Source: Favolaschia claudopus (taxonomy: Eukaryota > Basidiomycota > Agaricomycetes > Agaricales > Mycenaceae). From it: 64,000 nucleotides of DNA. Below, in pieces: positions 11,777 through 22,513 of this stretch. A program made the position numbers and the translations under genes. Every line of letters begins with the position of its first letter. Position 1 is the stretch's first letter. Location of the stretch: assembly GCA_037176885.1 (NCBI GenBank), contig JAWWNJ010000051.1, forward strand, positions 930,001 to 994,000, written 5' to 3'. The notes under the pieces were generated by a model. That model did not search any database, was not told the DNA's origin, and saw only the letters and a list, made by a program, of their open reading frames with translations.

Positions 11777-13083
11777 ATGATTTTACGCGTTGGATACGGT
11801 GAGCTCGATAGCTCACGTCTATAACGCAGTAGCCCAACCTTCTCCGCAGTACGAGAACATTTTTCAACGCCGCTTCTGCAATTTCAAGACGCTGACCAAG
11901 ATCGAACCTTTTCGCTCGTTGAATGCCCCAGTACTACATCCCATTTCCCGTGGTGCACCACAGCTCTGACGTTCCGAAGGTGGAACCGGGCAACTCATTT
12001 CACGTCTCACTAACGATGAAATCGATGTCGCGATGTACAGTCTTACCGCACGCAGCTTTCGCCAAGTTGAAGCCTGATAAGCACTCAGAGCACTGACGGA
12101 CCCTCTCATCTCTGGTATCGCAAATGGCTCTACGGCATACAAACTTTGCGGAAGTTACGTCTCCACTCCCTTGAACTGGTGCGCATCTTGGCAAGAGCTG
12201 GTAGCACACCGTAGCAGATTCTCAACAATCGTAGGGCCGTGATCGCTGGCACGAACACCAAATTCAACGACATTTCCGAGTTGAAGGGTACTACCATCGG
12301 TATATCGCGACTGGGAAGCGGGAGTCAGACTATGGCTTATGTTATGGCCATGCAACAAGGCTGGCCTACAGACGACCTTAAATTCAAAAGTACAGAGCCT
12401 GCTACGCCAGCATATAGCTTTTTGACCCTTTGAAAGTCAATAACGATATCCATGGACTCATCGACAGTGTCAACGACGGAACAACCAGCGCCTTCATGTG
12501 GGAGTGGTTCACGACCAAGCCATGGGTCGACGATGGAAAGGCTCGTTTCGTACGTTACACCTTACTGTTTTTAGCGCAACTTGGAATTGACGTTCTTTGC
12601 TCGTTTCTGTGGCAGATCGGCTCCGTCCCCACCCCATGGCCATCGTGGCTCATCGCAGCCCATCCTACCCGAGCATCTTCGGAGGCTCTTCGTGCATTCA
12701 TGACTAGCCTGTCTGAGTATGTTCGAGCATTCGATTCGGCATCGAATAGGGAGGGACCCAATGTCGAGGTCATCAAGACCAAATTCGGTTACTCTGAGGA
12801 AGACATAAAGGTAATACCCCGCATCGTCAAATAAACACGATGCGAATTATTCACTTGGCTTGATTGAGGCATGGCTCAAGACCGTTGGATATCCCGAGAA
12901 CTGCTTGACAATCCCCAGCGAAGTCATCACCAACACCCTCAGGTGGGTCGTGTATCGTGTCTTGACGCCTTTTGTCCATCCAAAGTTTCTAGTACTCTTG
13001 AGAAATCTGGTGTAGTGAAGGCTCCAGAAGGCGGATTCGATGTTCAGCAATTCATCACCAAAGACGTCGTCAACCTGACCTGA
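11777..13083 (+). CDS. Ca3427-like periplasmic-binding-fold protein
   Basis: Fungal protein with the type 2 periplasmic binding protein fold, of the Ca3427-like group related to NMT1/THI5-type domains. Splicing joins MILRVGYVREHFSTPLLQF, SGTGQLISRLTNDEIDVAMY, TDPLISGIANGSTAYKLCGS, YVSTPLNWAVIAGTNTKFN, GISRLGSGSQTMAYVMAMQQ, TTSAFMWEWFTTKPWVDDGK, GSVPTPWPSWLIAAHPTRAS and EKSGVVKAPEGGFDVQQFIT, ending VNLT. This needs about eight introns of 40-70 bases. Without them the frame is full of stops, but every join restores the family sequence, so the gene looks intact. There is no secretion signal and the protein is probably cytosolic. The ligand is unknown. Confidence 0.8.
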
Positions 13084-13184
13084 TGACGCGTCAACACTTC
13101 GAGCGGCAGGTAAATGTATAAACAGAAGCAGATGTTGTGATGTGTATAGATGTGCAGCAGAATGGAATAACGATATTCGATATA

Positions 13185-13897
13185 CTATGGGCGGTTTGGG
13201 ACGACTTGCAAGTGGCATGTCGTTCCCTCGTTCGACTCTTCCTCGTCGTCGCTGATGTAGAAAATCAATGCCTGAGGATCAGTCTGAGGCCACAGCCCTC
13301 TCTTACGCATCCTGCTGCCACAGTCAAGGTTCGTGATCAATGAAGAAGTGCAATGGACCAGTACCTGGAATCGGCTCTCGAGCTCGGTTTCGACCTTTCT
13401 AGTTGAGCCTTAGCCCGCGCGATCTCCTCCTCCAGTTGTTTCTGTTTGGTTGCGAGCATCTGAAGCGTGTCCTGCGACGATCGAGGCAGGGAAGAGGAAA
13501 GGACATTCTCGCCGGGGAGTGGCACCAGGTTCAATAGCGGGCTAGAGGAAGATCCACCACTGGATAGGTCAGCGTTTTTAACCGGCGTATTCTCGCCTAG
13601 CATAATCTTCCTCCTATTCCGGCTCTCCAAAACGCGCTGCCTCATTCTCGTCTCTAATCCCTGCGTCGTTTGGTTCATGGAGCCATGCGGCTGACTGGAG
13701 CCCCCTGCATAGGGCGAGTTGTTGTTGGTGTGGTACGATTTGGTCGACAGGGACTTCATGTCCAGTGTTGGGGTTTGCCGTAGTGGAGGGTCGGGGAGGA
13801 GGAGGAGAGAAGAAGGGGGAAGGGTGGCACGTGCTCGCGTTCTTGGTGGACAATGTCCCCTATTTCCATTTTGAGAGCCAACGCGTGGGATGGACAC
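13185..13897 (-). CDS. Small Ser-rich hypothetical protein with coiled coil, start unresolved
   Basis: Not recognised. Exon 1 (ending at 13365) is Ser/Pro/Asn-rich, contains RMRQRVLESRNRRKIMLGEN, and ends in a coiled-coil-like MLATKQKQLEEEIARAKAQL. A 50-base intron leads to exon 2 (13314-13185), which holds DPQALIFYISDDEEESNEG and ends VVPNRP. The second exon is convincing because splicing keeps one frame to a stop. The 5' end is unclear: the frame stays open upstream to about 13950 without an ATG, and MKSLSTKSYH near 13760 is another possible start. The convergent neighbour at 11777-13083 ends 101 bases away. Confidence 0.5.
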
Positions 13898-14352
13898 CAG
13901 TCGCTCAGAGCTCTGCAGCTCTAGCTTGACCGCCTGATTTTTTCGCTAAGATCCCTCTGGCTGTTTGGGCACTGGAATTGAGATAACGACGGTTCTTCTT
14001 TCCTCAACCCGTCGGATTGGTCGCGCTTCTTATTCCGCAACCCGACTCACTTCTCATACTCATAGCCTCTCACTGACAATTACTGCTCGTGCGCGCGATC
14101 GACTGTTCTTTCTTTCTATTTGTTTCGTGGAAAAAGTTATTGAATGACGGACGGCAATCGGCATAATATACTTGAAGGATGGTACCACCAAGATTATCTA
14201 GTGTATTGGGCTTGGTTAAGGTCCAACAGAGAGATGTAATCACCTAACAATTTGTACAAAGTCCAAGCGAGGCAACGGGACGTCCCGAACGCTAACGTGA
14301 CCGCGTCTCGTAAAGACTTGAACCTTGACCTCTACCTCTGCGGTCTCTGCGC
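13898..14352. other. Intergenic, divergent 5' region
   Basis: Between the minus-strand Ser-rich gene and the plus-strand F-box gene. It may hide a first exon of the Ser-rich gene (an ATG lies near 14065 on the minus strand). No motif is otherwise recognised. Confidence 0.4.
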
Positions 14353-16021
14353 ATGCTTTCATTGGACCTACTGCCAGCGGACATTCTGCTCCTTATCGTT
14401 CCCTCCCTTAGTCTCCGAGATGTTGTGTCATTGTCCATGGTACTACCAACAACGCCTCCTGTGTCTATTTACTCTCAACCTCTCTATATTAATGCTTAGG
14501 TCAACAAGGCTTTCGACTTGCTATCTCGAGAACACAGCTACTGGCTAAAGCCGTTGCGTACCACTCGCATATTGCAACCAATCGCCTGTACCACCATGGA
14601 CGATCTCTCCGCGCGCACGACGATTGACCTGAAGCAGATAGCGCTGCACACGGTGCGCCTTACACGGAATTGGAGTCAGCCCTCGCCGCAGCCTACTAGG
14701 GCAGCCAGGACTTTTTCTTGCGAACAACATAACAGCATCTTATACATCGCACCGGGAACTTTCGCTATCGTGTTATACTCAAAGGAAGAAGGCACTGTAA
14801 TATGCGCCGATGTTGAAACTGGAGTTTCAAGTGCGCCAGTTCACCTCGGGCAAATATTCGACATGTCTTCTCCGCTCGAAGAACCTACAGGTTTCTCCGT
14901 CGGCGCGCTGGTGGAATTTGAGGGCCGTACGTCCGTTGTCGTGCTGCGCGCCACTGTTCATCCGGTAGTGGCAACGAATATCTTGTTCTCGCGTTACTTG
15001 GACCAAGGTTACATGTACACAGGAATTTTCATGACTTCCTCCGTTGTCGGTGTCGCGCGGGCGCAGCGCGAAGGTGCCATCGAAGTCCAGTCGTTCAATC
15101 TCGTTGACCCCAATGTTTCAACTACCATTATCACTGACAGAGTGAGAGCCAAGTCCGCCCGTCAGTTCCAGATCACTAATTGACTCAAAGCCTGGATCCC
15201 CGGGCCCCGTCCTGGGCTCAACTGTCATCGGCGATTCCGTGTACTTGATCATGTTACAGTTTCGGGAGGCCTTCGTCTACCTTTGTCCGCCTCGGCTGCT
15301 TGCCAACTCAGAGCATTCCCCTGAGTTAGACTACACGATTCAGCGCAATCATGTCGCCCGTATCCCACCTGCTTCTGACTCCCTCGACCACCCGGTCCCA
15401 CTCGTCCCCTCGCGGCCAATATTGCATACAGACTACTGCGTTCTATCCACCGAGCCTAATCACGGCCGCAACACCATCTCCGTCGCGCGCAAAATCGTCC
15501 CGGGATTGAATGGTATCCAACTACCACACTCGCTCGAAATCACATTTTGGCCTCGACCTTCCTCTGAACCGATAGATTCGAAGGTTGCGTCCAAGGAGCG
15601 CGAGAAGGCAGAGGCGCGGCGTATGCAGCCTTCGCAGACCGTATCCATCCCAGGCTCGCTGAGTAGTCGGCCGGGCATGGCGTGGGAGCTCCTTGTCATC
15701 GCGAACTCGGGGCTCGGGATCGTGCTGGTCGTTGACCCTCCTCCCAAATATGACGACGAACTCAACGACGGCGAGGAAGAGGACCGCGAATTGAACTTCA
15801 CTCCGCCACCGCCGCCGGCTCCGAAACTGCTGTTGGTTCGCTACGATCCTGTACTGAACTCCGTGTCCGTGCACGATATGCAGATGCCCCAATACACTAT
15901 TGGCCCGAGTTCAGGAACGCTCGACACGCGGACTATCTGTGGTTTGGCGCTGGATGATCACCGAGGTTATATCATCGTTTGCACGCTAGATCGTACCATC
16001 CATTATATTCCATATGCATAA
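14353..16021 (+). CDS. F-box protein
   Basis: Probable substrate adaptor for an SCF-type ubiquitin ligase. The N-terminus reads MLSLDLLPADILLLIVPSLS, then LRDVVSLSMVNKAF, an F-box split by an intron after the Met codon at 14439. Exons are 14353-14439, 14500-15141 and 15191-16021. The rest, about 490 residues, has repeated beta-rich stretches (ILYIAPGTFAIVLYSKEEGT, GSTVIGDSVYLIML, ICGLALDDHRGYIIVCTLDR) suggesting a propeller-like recognition region, though no WD signature is visible. A charged Lys/Glu segment lies near 15590. The substrate is unknown. The ORF is intact. Confidence 0.75.
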
Positions 16022-16330
16022 CATATCAAGGGGATCATTGGCTTTCTCTTGTTTTTGGCGAATAGAGCACGATTTTGACTAGAAGATTTGATATAGAGAT
16101 GTATGTAGTGGCGATCGACTCTGGAATGATAGAACCCTGAGGTGGTGCTCGCGTCTGCGATTTGCTCAAATGGTTGTGCTATTACCTTCAAAGCTCGGTA
16201 GAATCAGTTACGACCCTGCTTGCCGTCAAAATTAACCTTCGCATGCCGATCCTCATTGTCGGCAATGTCGCAACATATAAGCGACGAGTCCGTCATCTCT
16301 CTTCTGGGTGTACCTCTTTATGCAGCCACC
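16022..16330. other. Intergenic before the SET gene
   Basis: A 309-base gap. The downstream frame is open from 16220, so a longer SET protein start cannot be excluded. No regulatory motif is evident. Confidence 0.4.
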
Positions 16331-17692
16331 ATGAGACGAGGTTTTTTGAACAACAAACGGAACGATACTAGAGGTAAGCTCCTCATTTCATACTCTATCA
16401 TTTCAAATTCAACAGCTCCAGAGAACAAAGCATCCATTCAGAGGATCTCCGTCACTGGCAATGCCATTCCCAAGTCTCCAGCCTTGGCAGGTTGCTCGCA
16501 ACAAAACGTTGGCCACGAACAGCTCGAATTCCGGTTTTCCAGCGTTTGTAGACTTTATTCTCGAGATCCGCCCATCGTCGTTGGCGATCACCGACTGCCC
16601 TCGGGCTCCGAATCAAGCTTCCTGTACCTTCCCACCGAAGACCCGACCATGGTCTTCGTCGCTCCTCTGGACATGGTGCAAGCCGTTGCTGAGTGGGACA
16701 CGGTAAAACACCCATGCGCGCCACTGCTGAATCCGCCGTTCACCGTCCGGTCCAGCGGGTCCAAGGGCTTGGGCATGTTCGCGTCCCGACCAATAACCCG
16801 CGGGGAGCTCATCATGCGCGAACGTCCCATATACGTTGCGCACCCCAGCTTGTCCGTCCTTCCCGACCAAAAGATTTCGTTCTTCATCTCCGCACTCGCA
16901 GGTCTCAGTCCCGCTTCACGAAATGCGCTGATGCTTTTGCGCAATGCACAGCCAGAAACGCCGGACGTCGGAATGGTAAGGGGGATTCTTCTCACCAACG
17001 CCTTGGCAGCGAAGATTGCACACCTGCCCAACGCACCGCTCTTCCCGTCCGTTTTCCCAACCATATGCCGCGCAAATCATGACTGCACACCAAACGCGCA
17101 CTATGCGTTTTGTGCAGAAACTTTTTGCGGACAGCTATTTGCTCTGCACAACATGGCAAAAGGCGAAGAGATCACAATTGGTTACACCGAGTTGGCGGCG
17201 ACGAAAGCAACGCGGAGAGAAAGCCTGGAGACGAAGTATCACTTCGTTTGTGAATGCTCGACATGTTGTCTACCGCCTGAGCGTGCAACGGAAAGCGATC
17301 GACGGCGGGAGGTGATTGCAGGATATTTGGCGACCATGAAGAAAGGCGAGCAGTTTCCCACCGGTGCGTCTGTCGCGCAAGTGAAGACTATGATGCGATG
17401 GGCGGATGAAGAAGGGTTAGTGGAAGTTGCTTCGATCCTTGGGATCTCTGCGTGGCGGCTGGCACGATCGAGTGACGACTTGTTGGAGCAGGTCAAGATG
17501 ATGGTGGCCGTTATAAATTATGCCCGGGTGTTGGAGGGGAAGGAATCCGTGACCTTCCAAACGCTTGCGAAACGGATGGATTTGAGTACAGAGGAGTTGG
17601 GGGGCGTCTTGGACAGCAGCACTCCAGAGACGCTGGATTACGCATATTTGGCGAGGAGACTGGCACCAAAGATGGCAAAGAGCAGCAGGTAG
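16331..17692 (+). CDS. SET-domain protein, SMYD-like
   Basis: Putative protein-lysine methyltransferase. The ATG at 16331 has a strong context (GCAGCCACCATG). The frame is open from 16220 only because a likely 42-base intron (about 16374-16415) is a multiple of three. SET signatures are GSKGLGMFASRPITRGELIM near 16760, the cofactor-binding NHDCTPNAHYAFC near 17080, and GEEITIGYTEL followed by a Cys cluster HFVCECSTCC (post-SET) near 17240. No MYND zinc finger lies between, as in many fungal SMYD-like proteins. The C-terminus is helical. It is convergent with a second SET gene, with stops 124 bases apart. The substrate is unknown. Confidence 0.82.
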   Translation: MRRGFLNNKRNDTRGKLLISYSIISNSTAPENKASIQRISVTGNAIPKSPALAGCSQQNVGHEQLEFRFSSVCRLYSRDPPIVVGDHRLPSGSESSFLYLPTEDPTMVFVAPLDMVQAVAEWDTVKHPCAPLLNPPFTVRSSGSKGLGMFASRPITRGELIMRERPIYVAHPSLSVLPDQKISFFISALAGLSPASRNALMLLRNAQPETPDVGMVRGILLTNALAAKIAHLPNAPLFPSVFPTICRANHDCTPNAHYAFCAETFCGQLFALHNMAKGEEITIGYTELAATKATRRESLETKYHFVCECSTCCLPPERATESDRRREVIAGYLATMKKGEQFPTGASVAQVKTMMRWADEEGLVEVASILGISAWRLARSSDDLLEQVKMMVAVINYARVLEGKESVTFQTLAKRMDLSTEELGGVLDSSTPETLDYAYLARRLAPKMAKSSR

Positions 17693-17816
17693 TTTGTTTT
17701 GAAGACGAAGATCTGTCACCATGGAATAGAAATATCAATGTCATCGCTTATATCCTTACGCTTGTCTAGAACTACAGTAGATAATGAATCAGCTCGGTAT
17801 GTGTAGAAAGAAATAA

Positions 17817-19018
17817 TCATTTACCGAGTCTCTGTTTAGCCCTCCAACCCCACTCCTTATACGACTGCGGATTTTCTATCCACCCTGCAAATTTGGCAGC
17901 CCGAGGAGGATCTTGTCCGGAACACAAATCAACGATTTTTTGAGCCCATTCACGAAACTGAGCTTCGTCCGCAAGTATAGCGTAAGAAAGCGCGATGTCT
18001 TCAATGAAGGGAACCTGCATTCCATAAAGCCCTTCCTGCTCAATAAGGTCCAATGCGCGGTGACTGGAATTGATAACAGTATCATCTGGTCTACACATAT
18101 CCGTCGACCAAGGTAAAAAGCGGGGATGAAGCTGACGCCAATCACGCAGCTCTGCGCGAGCAGCGTCACTTCGGGCAACCGCATCTTCATCCGCCAAGTC
18201 GCAGTGTGGACACATGCATTCGAAATCGTAGCGCGCAAGCTGGGCGCGACGCTCCGCACGAGTTGCGAGAACGTCGATGTATTGGTTGTGTATTTCTTCG
18301 CCGGTGCGAACTGGACGAAGGGCGTACATGGAGACGGAGAAGGACGCCAGATCCCATTTTATCGCGGTGTTGAGACCACATCTAGGCTCAAGAATTTCAA
18401 TGGTAGATTCGGGGGAGGATAAATCGGTCCAACCTGTGGTTTGCTCGGCTTATGTTGGGGAACACGCCGCCATACTCCTGTGGAGCGGCCGAAGGAGGGA
18501 CGGGCAGATCTATTTGGAACGCATTCGTCAATGCGATTCCTTCAACCACAGGGCACTCTTCGAGAGGCTTGCAGTTCGCTAGCGCTAAGAGAGCCTCGCG
18601 AGACACGGGAGATATTCGCGGGATCAACCCATCGAAAGCCTCTCTTTTCCACTCAGCGGTCACGCTGGAAGGTACGACAGCGATAGGACGGTCGACGAGT
18701 ATCAGGCCTCCCGCAGGGATGGCTCGAGCCTGCCAGGGATACGTTGTCAGATGGCGTTGTATGGCTTCAAATGGCCAGCTCTACCGCGAACATGCCGGCT
18801 CCTTTGATCCCTGCATCAGCGACATAAAAGTTTCGTGGAGCGGGGCTCGGAGGGGGTTCAAGCAGTGGTCGGGAGAGTAGAGAGACCAAGGGCACGTCTA
18901 AGAGCATTGCGCAGGCGGTTGAATCAGAAGTTTCTGTGTCGTCCGAGACAGAGATGGGCGCGTTCTCGATAACGAACGCTTGCGCTCCGCATTTCCAGGG
19001 TGTCGCATCGTCTGCCAT
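17817..19018 (-). CDS. SET-domain protein with altered cofactor motif
   Basis: Second SMYD-like SET protein. The ATG at 19018 gives MADDATPWKCGAQAFVIENA, then GIKGAGMFAARAIPAGGLIL (spliced over an intron near 18770), NISRANHR joined to CGLNTAIKWDLASFSVSMYA over an intron near 18400, VRTGEEIHNQYIDVL and the post-SET Cys group FECMCPHCD. The usual NHxCxPN reads NHRCGLN, so the proline is replaced by leucine while the His, Cys and Asn remain. It is about 360 residues, shorter than its neighbour. The two are diverged paralogues in convergent orientation. Catalytic activity cannot be judged from the sequence. Confidence 0.8.
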
Positions 19019-19316
19019 TGCAACCAGAGTGACTCAGTGAGGAGAAAGAAAGGAAGGGAGGAGGTTCGCGGTCACCTGATCATTTGAAAAATTTGCCTGC
19101 AGCTGTCTTCTCCTGGATGTGATAGTATACCAAGCGCAGACAGGAAAAGATACCGCATATGTATATCTAAGCGATACTATGCAGCAAACAATGCAAATTC
19201 AAAAGTTCTCTTCACTATAATACAGCAATAGCGCACGCAACGACGCCAGATTCAAGAGAATACGACAATACACAATTTAGCCAACAAGATATGCACAGCA
19301 AGAAAGCATTCGATGT

Positions 19317-20392
19317 TCAGGAGGAAGAAGACGAGGCGATGGGTGTACCATCATCGTTCACCTCTTCGATCTTGGCCGAATGGATAGGCTCGAGGACCTC
19401 TTCGGTTCTTCCGTCATTCTTTTTCCCCTCAGCCTTGTTGAGGAAGCCTGTATAAGGTGCATCAGCGAGAAAGATCGTCCGTCGAGAAGTAGTGTTGGCG
19501 CACCTTTCAGCTTTTTGTCGTTGGCGCGTCCACGCTCCTTGTCAATGGCTCGCAATCTTGTCAGCTCGGCCTCTGCGAGAGGAGCATCTAGGAAGAGACA
19601 GTGTCAGCAATCTGGTCGAATGAAGATGCTATAATCAGCTAGACCTGCGGTGCTCTTCGACTTCAGGTCCTCGAGCAGTTTGACTGCTCGCTCGAAGTAG
19701 CCCTGCTCGCCAAGAGCTTTGGCTTTCCGGAACATGGCTTTGTAGTTGTTCTCGTTTTTCGCGAGGCACTATCGGACGGGGTCGAAGTCATGAACAGATG
19801 ATGATAGATTCTCAAGACTGACCTTGTCCGCCGTTTCTTGTGCGCGCTTCCAGTTCTTGTTCTTCAAATGGCATGCTGACATGTTGGCGTAGATCTTCTC
19901 TACAATGTCATCGACCTATGCATATTCCAATGAACCAGCGCGACACAAGATGGACTCGGAAGGATCAGTACCTCCGTCTTCTCTTTAGCTTTGGTCTCGG
20001 CAGGCGTTGGTGTTGTTGATGAAGATGAAGCCGCCGGTGCTGGTGGCGCAGGGGAGCCCATTCCTAGCCCCTGGAGTGCATTCCTGCAACCCATACGAAT
20101 CGGTTAAATTTCAGCAAGAGATATCGCCAGATCTGACTTGTCCAATCCCAAGAGGTACATCAATGACTTGAAATAATTCGTTCAATGCATTGCGATGTAG
20201 ATTTCGTGAATTAATACCCCATGGTAAGCCATCAACGCTATGCAGAACCTCGGTTTAGCCTGAGTCAGAAGGATTGGACGAGTGGGCGTGCGCACCTTCT
20301 GATATTTTGCCCTCCTTGAAAGCCTGGTCAGCGGTCTCCTTCTTCTGCTTTGCGATCGCCACTTTGTCCGCAGTGGTTTGGAATTCAGCCAT
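19317..20392 (-). CDS. TPR (tetratricopeptide) protein
   Basis: Small tetratricopeptide protein of about 245 residues, assembled from roughly eight short exons. It begins MAEFQTTADKVAIAKQKKET, then ADQAFKEGKISE, AYHGSLMYLLGLDKNALQGL, a Pro/Ala/Ser linker, and the TPR pair DDIVEKIYANMSACHLKNKN / WKRAQETADKCLAKNENNYK / AMFRKAKALGEQGYFERAVK. The end is Lys/Glu-rich, finishing IASSSS. The pattern resembles TPR co-chaperones and the TPR modules of immunophilins, but no Hsp90-clamp residues can be confirmed. Every intron is a 45-60 base GT-AG and the joined frame has no stops, which supports the model. Confidence 0.75.
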
Positions 20393-20573
20393 GTCAAATA
20401 CGAGGATAAAGACGCGTTAAGATGGAGTTAACAGCACAAAGACTGAGTTGTCGGCGCGTGGCTTGAGTTAATTGATGATGTTGCCCATGCTTGGCTACAT
20501 CCTCTCGGCAACACCCGACCGACTCTCACTCAGTTATCCTTCCACTTACTTCTCGTCCCTCCCGAAACAGCAG

Positions 20574-20921
20574 ATGGGTCTCTTGGGACACGTCGTCGGC
20601 GGGGCAGTCTTCGGACTCACAGCTCGATTCTGGCAACTCGGCATTCTACGCCAACCAATGACTCAGAGTACGCTCATACCCAGCTTTTGTCAACTCCAGC
20701 GCATCAAATGTATCCGTTCATTCACAGACCCAGCTGGGCACGTCGCGTGCACCGTGGCATTTGCGGGCGCGGGGTACTACTGGTGGCAGGCGACGGTGTC
20801 GGAGAAAGAGACAGAACTACGGCGGAGGCGTCAAGCGCTCGACGCAATAGCAATGGAGATTGCGGTCAATGGAACGCCAGCTGAGCTGCCGCCGATGCCT
20901 CAAATGCCTCAAAAATCGTAA
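20574..20921 (+). CDS. Small membrane-anchored protein
   Basis: About 93 residues from two exons. It begins MGLLGHVVGGAVFGLTARFW, then an intron (GTACGC...TCACAG), then PAGHVACTVAFAGAGYYWWQ, a Lys/Glu/Arg-rich helix and a Pro-Met-rich tail PPMPQMPQKS. Two hydrophobic, Gly-rich segments suggest a small inner-membrane protein. The pattern recalls small fungal respiratory-complex or assembly subunits, but no family can be named. The start codon follows a purine-rich leader. The stop is only 13 bases before the next candidate ATG on the same strand. Confidence 0.7.
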   Translation: MGLLGHVVGGAVFGLTARFWQLGILRQPMTQSTLIPSFCQLQRIKCIRSFTDPAGHVACTVAFAGAGYYWWQATVSEKETELRRRRQALDAIAMEIAVNGTPAELPPMPQMPQKS

Positions 20922-20934
20922 CCTGATTATTGAT

Positions 20935-21521
20935 ATGAACCAGTGCGGGGAATATTGTACGTTTTTCAATAGCAATCACTGACTTCTCCCTCAAACTGAG
21001 CGTGTTGCAGAGAGAAAGTCCGTTATGACAATGGAATCGAGGTGCACACTACCAGTACCACGCGGCACGTGTATAATCAGAATGGTCCACTGCTTCCGCC
21101 CTGCTGCTCAAGTTGCTGGCATCTGTGTGCTAGACTAATTTCTCGTGGCCTCGAGCTTCTCCGAATTTCGTTGATCTGCGAGACGGACATCTATCGAGTT
21201 CATACGTCCGTCAAGTCCCCATATCTCAGGTCTACGATGAACCTGTTTCGTCTCCCATAGCAACCATTTAGTTCTGATCTTGAAGCAATTCTCGAACCCA
21301 TTTTGGATAGTCTGCCTTCATGGGTCTACAACGATAAAAACCCCGACGTTGAGATCTACAGCCCAGAAGCCGACAAGGAACACTACGTCGCGAAGAATCG
21401 CTGCTCGAGTCAATCCTGACACGCTCACCTACCACTGAATCATGCAGAACTTCCGAAAACCGCACAGACCATATCAACCGCACCAGGCCAAACAATCGAA
21501 TTCGCACTGCGTAATAAGTAG
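20935..21521 (+). CDS. Small hypothetical protein, probable four to five exons
   Basis: Not recognised. Splicing CA|GTGCGG...TTGCAG joins ATGAACCA to a frame reading MNQEKVRYDNGIEVHTTSTT. Further exons give SPNFVDLRDGHLSSSYVRQ, SDLEAILEPILDSLPSWVYN, DVEIYSPEADKEHYVAKNR and, after a GTCAAT...ATGCAG intron, KLPKTAQTISTAPGQTIEFA ending LRNK. The protein is about 120 residues. The frame and composition look coding, but two of the introns have weak donors. Its ATG is 13 bases downstream of the previous gene's stop, which suggests a shared transcript or an incomplete 5' model. Confidence 0.42.
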
Positions 21522-22513
21522 GCAAATTATAAGTAGAGGTAAGTAATATGACAAGAAAGAAAGAACGAAACAACGATAACAAGATGGAGAGCAACCCAGT
21601 GAATCTCTATAATTATAGCAGAATAGCAGAAAGTATGTCAAGGGATGGGGGTGAGGGGACTTTGCGCAGTGGATGTTTGTAAGGATGAACCGAAATTCGA
21701 TGTGGATGACAGGGTGCGGTGTATCATATTTGCTGGTATGGCGGGGTGTAGTGATTACGACGCCGTTTTTGGTGGTACAGGTTCACATCGAGGTGAACCG
21801 ATCCGGTACAGTAGAGTAGTGAGGAGAATGGAATGGAATGGAGGAAAGGGATAGATGGTTGGATGGAGAGATGGACGGAGGGAATGTAAAGAACGACCAG
21901 GGCCGGAGGGCACGAGAATTTTTTCATGCGCCGAGAATGGTGCAGGGTAACGAAGGAGTGTGAGCGGCTGGACGCATGGAACGGCCATTGAAAGTCCACG
22001 GCGAGAAGGCGGGTTAGCACGCCAAGCAGTATAGGATGGATAGATGGATGGAAGGTGGGGGGATGGGGGTGAGTGATGTTGATATAGATGAGACGAATCG
22101 AGATAAAGCAGAGATGGGAAACACTAGTAGTACAGAGATGAGACGAGATGATACGAGATGGATGGACGAAGATGAGGAACGGGAGGTAAGGAGTGTGTTT
22201 GACGCGATGAAGCCGGGGACGAAAGCCCAAGATCGGGGGGAACGCGTTGGGGACCGAATCTTGGACGAGGGAGTGTGGGGTTTATCGCAGGTGGAAACGC
22301 TAGTGGAAACAGTATGTCTGGAAGGTATCGAAATTCTGGTGATGACAGGGGACGCAATGGGCGTCTACGGATGGGATAGTAGTGATGTGGGGTGGTGGTA
22401 CACGAATATACACTGTTGCACAATCCTTCCTTCGTTGGAAGGTGATTAGTAGTACGGTTCTCCGCGAGGAATCTTGTAATGCAGATTGAGTTCATGGTTT
22501 GGTTTCGCTAAGT
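21522..22513. other. Intergenic with purine-rich GGATGGA-type low complexity
   Basis: On the plus strand, 21640-22200 is strikingly purine-rich, with many GGATGGA, GATGG and GAGATG units (for example 21850-21885 and 22035-22065). Long open frames on both strands here follow from this composition and show no conserved motif. Part may be the 3' untranslated region of the minus-strand gene that ends at 22514. Confidence 0.5.

Noticed and set aside
16481..16552. Additional intron in the SET gene after ALAG
   Set aside because: The GT-AG pair exists, but splicing shifts the frame to an early stop at about 16706, whereas read-through keeps the SET frame.
21724..22449. Long open frames on both strands
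   Set aside because: They follow from purine-rich low complexity, carry repetitive peptides and overlap each other without conserved motifs.
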